64,000 nucleotides of DNA, taken from assembly GCA_039183205.1 (NCBI GenBank), contig JBCDBR010000010.1, positions 1 to 64,000 on the forward strand, written 5' to 3'. The notes under the pieces are model-generated. The model searched no databases and was not told where the DNA came from. It saw only the letters and a list, made by a program, of their open reading frames with translations. Position numbers and translations under genes: made by a program. This document shows, one piece after another, positions 60,694 to 64,000 of the stretch. Every line of letters begins with the position of its first letter. Within the stretch, counting starts at the first letter, position 1. This stretch comes from HKCCE3408 sp039183205. Lineage in GTDB: Bacteria; Pseudomonadota; Alphaproteobacteria; Rhodobacterales; Rhodobacteraceae.

Positions 60694-62148
60694 ATGGTAT
60701 CTCGGGTCATTCCGGTCGAGGCCTTCGATCTCGTGATCTTCGGTGGCACGGGCGATTTGGCGCGGCGCAAAATCTTGCCCGGTCTTTTCCGCCGGTTTGT
60801 CGCCGGCCAAATGCCGGAAAACGCGCGCATTATCGGTGTCGCCCGGGGCGATATGGACGCCAACGGCTACCGCGAATTGATCGACGGGGCGCTCAAGGAA
60901 TTCCTACCCAAATCGACGCTGGAGCCGAGCGCCGTCGCACGGTTTCTGGCGCAGCTGGACTATGTCAAAGTCGATGCCACGGGCGAGGCAGGCTGGCAGT
61001 CCCTTGCGGACACCATGCGCGAGGACGTGACCCAGGCCTTTTATTTCTCGGTTGGACCGGCGCTCTTCGGCACTTTGGCGGAGCGTTTACACAAGTTGAA
61101 CGTCGCTCGAGAAGATGCTCGGATTGTTGTAGAAAAGCCGTTTGGGCGCGATCTCCAATCGGCCATTGAACTTAACGCGACTTTGGCGGCCCATTTCGAT
61201 GAGCACCAGATCTACCGCATCGATCACTATTTGGGCAAAGAGACGGTTCAAAATCTCATGGCCGTACGGTTCGGCAACATTTTGTTCGAGCCGCTTTGGA
61301 ACAGCCAGTTCATCGATAATGTTCAGATCACGGTGGCGGAAACGGTCGGTGTTGGCGGACGCGGCGCCTATTACGATAAATCAGGTGCCATGCGCGATAT
61401 GGTCCAAAACCATCTGATGCAGCTTTTGTGCCTGACCGCAATGGAAGCCCCGACGCGGTTTGAGCCCGATGCGGTGCGTGATGAGAAGCTCAAGGTGATC
61501 CGCGCGCTGGACGCTGTGCCGCGCGCAAATATCGTGCGCGGCCAGTACCGTGCAACCGAAGATGGGCCGGCTTATCTCGATGACGCCGAAAACCCAGATA
61601 GCCGCACAGAGAGCTTTATCGCCATGCGGGTCGATATCTCGAATTGGCGCTGGAAGGGCACCCCGTTCTATTTGCGCACGGGTAAGCGGATGCGGTCGCG
61701 CATGTCGGAAATTGTCGTTCAATTCCGAGAGGTTCCGCATTCCATCTTTGACGAGGAGGCGGGTCGGCATCCGAATGTGCTGGTGATCCGTTTGCAGCCC
61801 GATGAGGGCATGGATTTGCGCGTGACCATCAAAGAGCCCGGGCCGGGCGGCATGCGCCTGGTCGATGTGCCGCTGGACATGACGTTTGCCGATGCGTTAG
61901 GCCCGGATGCAGGCGAGGCGCCAGATGCCTATGAAAGGCTCATCATGGATGTCATTCGCGGCAACCAGACCCTTTTCATGCGTGGCGACGAGGTCGAAGC
62001 GGCTTGGTCTTGGACCGACCCGATCATCGATGAATGGACCGCGCGCGGGGATCGTCCGCTTGGATATGACACGGGCACAGATGGCCCGGCCGATGCCTTG
62101 ATGCTGTTGCATCGCGACGGGCGGCGCTGGCGGGAGCTTTCGGGATGA
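60694..62148 (+). CDS. zwf: Glucose-6-phosphate 1-dehydrogenase
   Basis: Oxidises glucose 6-phosphate to 6-phosphogluconolactone with NADP or NAD. I take the ATG at 60694 with AGGGGA upstream, giving 484 residues. NAD(P) loop LVIFGGTGDLARRKILPGLF at 11-30, the substrate/active site RIDHYLGKETVQN near 175-187 with catalytic His, then VEKPFGRDL near 147. First gene of zwf-pgl-pgi, feeding the Entner-Doudoroff enzymes at 46-48.6 kb. Confidence 0.95.
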   Translation: MVSRVIPVEAFDLVIFGGTGDLARRKILPGLFRRFVAGQMPENARIIGVARGDMDANGYRELIDGALKEFLPKSTLEPSAVARFLAQLDYVKVDATGEAGWQSLADTMREDVTQAFYFSVGPALFGTLAERLHKLNVAREDARIVVEKPFGRDLQSAIELNATLAAHFDEHQIYRIDHYLGKETVQNLMAVRFGNILFEPLWNSQFIDNVQITVAETVGVGGRGAYYDKSGAMRDMVQNHLMQLLCLTAMEAPTRFEPDAVRDEKLKVIRALDAVPRANIVRGQYRATEDGPAYLDDAENPDSRTESFIAMRVDISNWRWKGTPFYLRTGKRMRSRMSEIVVQFREVPHSIFDEEAGRHPNVLVIRLQPDEGMDLRVTIKEPGPGGMRLVDVPLDMTFADALGPDAGEAPDAYERLIMDVIRGNQTLFMRGDEVEAAWSWTDPIIDEWTARGDRPLGYDTGTDGPADALMLLHRDGRRWRELSG

Positions 62149-62819
62149 GACAGTTTGTAGATTATCCCGACCGTGATGCGATGATGCTCGACCTCGCTGA
62201 CATGCTAACCAGCGAATTGTCCGATTGCCTGCGTCGACATGAAAGCGCAAGTTTTTGCGTCCCAGGCGGAACGACGCCAGGTCCGATTTTCGATGTCCTG
62301 TCCGAACAGGCCATCGACTGGGATCGGGTCGTGGTCTTTTTAAACGATGAAAGATGGGTGCCCGAAGATCATGAAAGATCGAACACCAAACTATTGAAAG
62401 ATCGCCTTTTTGTTTCAAAGGCTGCGGCCGCAACGCTCGTGCCGTATTACAGGCCCGCACCGCCACCGCAGGTTGCAGTGACCGAACGCGCTGCCGCGCT
62501 TGAGCCGCATCTGCCGATCTCGGTTCTCCTCTTGGGCATGGGGGCCGATATGCATACGGCAAGTCTTTTTCCAAGCGCGCCGGGGCTGGAGGACGCCTTA
62601 GCCGCCGATGCGCCGAACCTTGTGACAATCCGGCCCGAAGATCAGCCAGAGCCGCGCGTGACGCTAAGCGCCAGGGTCCTCAATGGGGCGATGTCAAAAC
62701 ACATTGTCATCACCGGCGACGAAAAACGCGCCGCGCTCGACCAAGCTGCGCATCTCAGCCCCACAGCGGCGCCAATCCGCGCCGTTTGGTCAGGTGCCAC
62801 TGTGCATTGGGCGCCATAA
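62145..62819 (+). CDS. pgl: 6-phosphogluconolactonase
   Basis: A 224-residue NagB/RpiA-fold lactonase. FCVPGGTTPGPIFDVL near 39, FLNDERWVPEDHERSN near 65 and LLGMGADMHTASLFP near 128 are the family motifs, the last with the catalytic His. ATGA overlap with zwf. It hydrolyses 6-phosphogluconolactone to 6-phosphogluconate. Confidence 0.93.
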   Translation: MRQFVDYPDRDAMMLDLADMLTSELSDCLRRHESASFCVPGGTTPGPIFDVLSEQAIDWDRVVVFLNDERWVPEDHERSNTKLLKDRLFVSKAAAATLVPYYRPAPPPQVAVTERAAALEPHLPISVLLLGMGADMHTASLFPSAPGLEDALAADAPNLVTIRPEDQPEPRVTLSARVLNGAMSKHIVITGDEKRAALDQAAHLSPTAAPIRAVWSGATVHWAP

Positions 62820-62847
62820 GATATTGAAGAAAAAGGCATTCCTGAAA

Positions 62848-64000
62848 ATGGACATTTGGACCGACCTCGCCGCGCACGCCACCGCAACCAACGACCGCGC
62901 CATAACGAGCTTGTTTGCCAATGATGCGACCCGCGCGGATACCTTTTCGGCGCGTCTTGGTGATATGGTCTTTGACTATTCCAAGACCAATATCGACGCC
63001 GCAGCGATGTCGATCCTGCTGGAGATGGCCCGGGCCAGCGACGTCGAGGCGCGGCGCAATGCGATGTTTGCCGGCGCGCGGATCAACAGCACCGAAGACC
63101 GGGCCGTTTTGCACACCGCTTTGCGCGCCGCGTCGGGCCCCGTCGAAACGGATGGCTCCGATGTGATGCCCGACGTTTTGGAGACGCGGACGCGTATGGC
63201 GACATTTGCCAACGCGGTTCGGTCCGGGGGGATTTCAGGCCAAGGCGGGCGCTACACCGATGTGGTCAATATCGGGATCGGCGGCTCTGATTTGGGGCCG
63301 GCCATGGCGACCGCTGCATTGGCACCATGGGCGGATGGCCCGCATGTGCATTATGTCTCAAATGTCGATGGCGCCCATATCCACGACACGCTCCAAGGCC
63401 TTGACCCCACGCGGACTTTGGTCGTTGTGGCCTCGAAAACCTTCACCACGATCGAGACGATGACCAACGCAGAGACAGCCCGGGTTTGGATGGGCGCGGC
63501 GGTCGAAAGCCCGGGCAACCAATTTGCGGCCCTATCATCGGCGGTCGAGAAAACCGCAGCCTTTGGGATCGATGCCAGCCGCGTCTTTGGGTTCGAGGAT
63601 TGGGTCGGCGGGCGGTATTCGATGTGGGGACCCATTGGCTTGGGCATCATGTTGGCGGTCGGGCCAGATGCGTTCGATGAATTTCTCGCCGGAGGCCGCG
63701 CGATGGACACCCATTTCCGCGATGCCGATCTGGCCGACAACTTGCCGGTCTTGCTGGCCTTAGTGGGCATTTGGCACAATCAGGGCTGTGGCTATGCAAC
63801 GCGTGCGGTGCTGCCCTATGATCAGCGGCTGGCGCGCCTTCCGGCCTATCTTCAACAGCTTGAGATGGAATCAAACGGTAAGCGCGTGTCGATGGACGGG
63901 GCCGATCTTGCGGTCCATTCCGGTCCGGTCGTGTGGGGCGAGGCGGGCACCAACGGGCAGCATGCGTTTTACCAGCTCATCCATCAGGGAACCCGCGTGA
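62848..64000 (+). CDS. pgi: Glucose-6-phosphate isomerase (3' end beyond the window)
   Basis: An open frame without a stop before the right edge; 384 residues are visible. It starts MDIWTDLAAHATATNDRAIT after GGCATTCCTGAAA, 28 bases past pgl. Family landmarks: FDYSKTNID near 38, NIGIGGSDLGPAM near 140, VASKTFTTIETMTNA near 197, and the PGI signature GKRVSMDGADLAVHSGPVVW near 342 with GEAGTNGQHAFYQLIHQGT at the visible end. Interconverts glucose and fructose 6-phosphate. Confidence 0.94.
   Translation, partial: MDIWTDLAAHATATNDRAITSLFANDATRADTFSARLGDMVFDYSKTNIDAAAMSILLEMARASDVEARRNAMFAGARINSTEDRAVLHTALRAASGPVETDGSDVMPDVLETRTRMATFANAVRSGGISGQGGRYTDVVNIGIGGSDLGPAMATAALAPWADGPHVHYVSNVDGAHIHDTLQGLDPTRTLVVVASKTFTTIETMTNAETARVWMGAAVESPGNQFAALSSAVEKTAAFGIDASRVFGFEDWVGGRYSMWGPIGLGIMLAVGPDAFDEFLAGGRAMDTHFRDADLADNLPVLLALVGIWHNQGCGYATRAVLPYDQRLARLPAYLQQLEMESNGKRVSMDGADLAVHSGPVVWGEAGTNGQHAFYQLIHQGTRV

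Noticed and set aside
1..64000. tRNA, rRNA, CRISPR, prophage or IS elements
   Set aside because: I looked through the gaps for clover-leaf, direct-repeat-spacer and transposase signs and found none; a covariance search was not possible here.

Overview
The window looks like chromosomal DNA of an alphaproteobacterium of the order Rhodobacterales (Roseobacter group). Evidence: a C4-pathway 5-aminolevulinate synthase of exactly the Rhodobacter length with an FNR-type box upstream, a PutA without an N-terminal DNA-binding domain next to a divergent Lrp-type regulator, an aglEFGAK alpha-glucoside operon, an Entner-Doudoroff gene set, GC-rich coding sequence and many 4-bp ATGA/TGATG gene overlaps. 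I found no rRNA, tRNA, CRISPR array, insertion sequence or prophage. One end of a gene is cut at each edge (an unknown C-terminus at 1-50, pgi at 62848-64000).

Layout. 0.2-9.6 kb: uup-type ABC-F ATPase, small transporter and envelope genes, a repeat-rich non-coding stretch (3825-4477), parE translationally coupled to an AT-richer membrane protein, secreted proteins, a MATE exporter. 9.7-15.8 kb: housekeeping genes hemA, rodZ-like, ispG and a D-lactate dehydrogenase. 15.8-31.6 kb: a large sugar locus. A divergent control region at 18.6 kb serves GntR regulator - Gfo/Idh/MocA protein - sugar kinase on the minus strand, and an SsuD-type flavin monooxygenase coupled to an aldo/keto reductase on the plus strand. 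It converges on a ten-gene minus-strand run holding an alpha/beta hydrolase, three more Gfo/Idh/MocA proteins, a complete ABC sugar importer with a secreted cysteine-rich protein embedded in it, and mannonate dehydratase. 31.6-35.6 kb: putA and its Lrp-type regulator. 35.6-45.5 kb: LacI regulator, GH1 glucosidase, glucokinase and the divergent aglEFGAK operon. 46.1-48.6 kb: edd-eda. 48.7-60.6 kb: mixed housekeeping and small-molecule genes (aminotransferase, cysS, cimA, a degenerate phytoene-synthase homologue, alkA-type glycosylase, HNH nuclease, agmatinase). 60.7-64 kb: zwf-pgl-pgi.

How the genes work together. Alpha-glucosides imported by AglEFGK are split by AglA (and beta-glucosides by the GH1 enzyme), phosphorylated by glucokinase, and taken through Zwf, Pgl, Edd and Eda to pyruvate and glyceraldehyde 3-phosphate; nearly the whole route lies in this window.

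The most interesting system is the 15.8-31.6 kb locus. The pairing of an SsuD-like monooxygenase with a YdhF-like aldo/keto reductase is the core of the oxidative desulfurisation (sulfo-SMO) route for sulfoquinovose, the plant sulfolipid head group. A Gfo/Idh/MocA protein beside it fits the recently described NAD-dependent sulfoquinovosidases reported from Roseobacter gene clusters that lack a classical GH31 enzyme. No flavin reductase or GH31 sulfoquinovosidase is present here. The neighbouring importer, the three further Gfo/Idh/MocA proteins and UxuA may extend this pathway or form a separate one that I cannot match to a described route.
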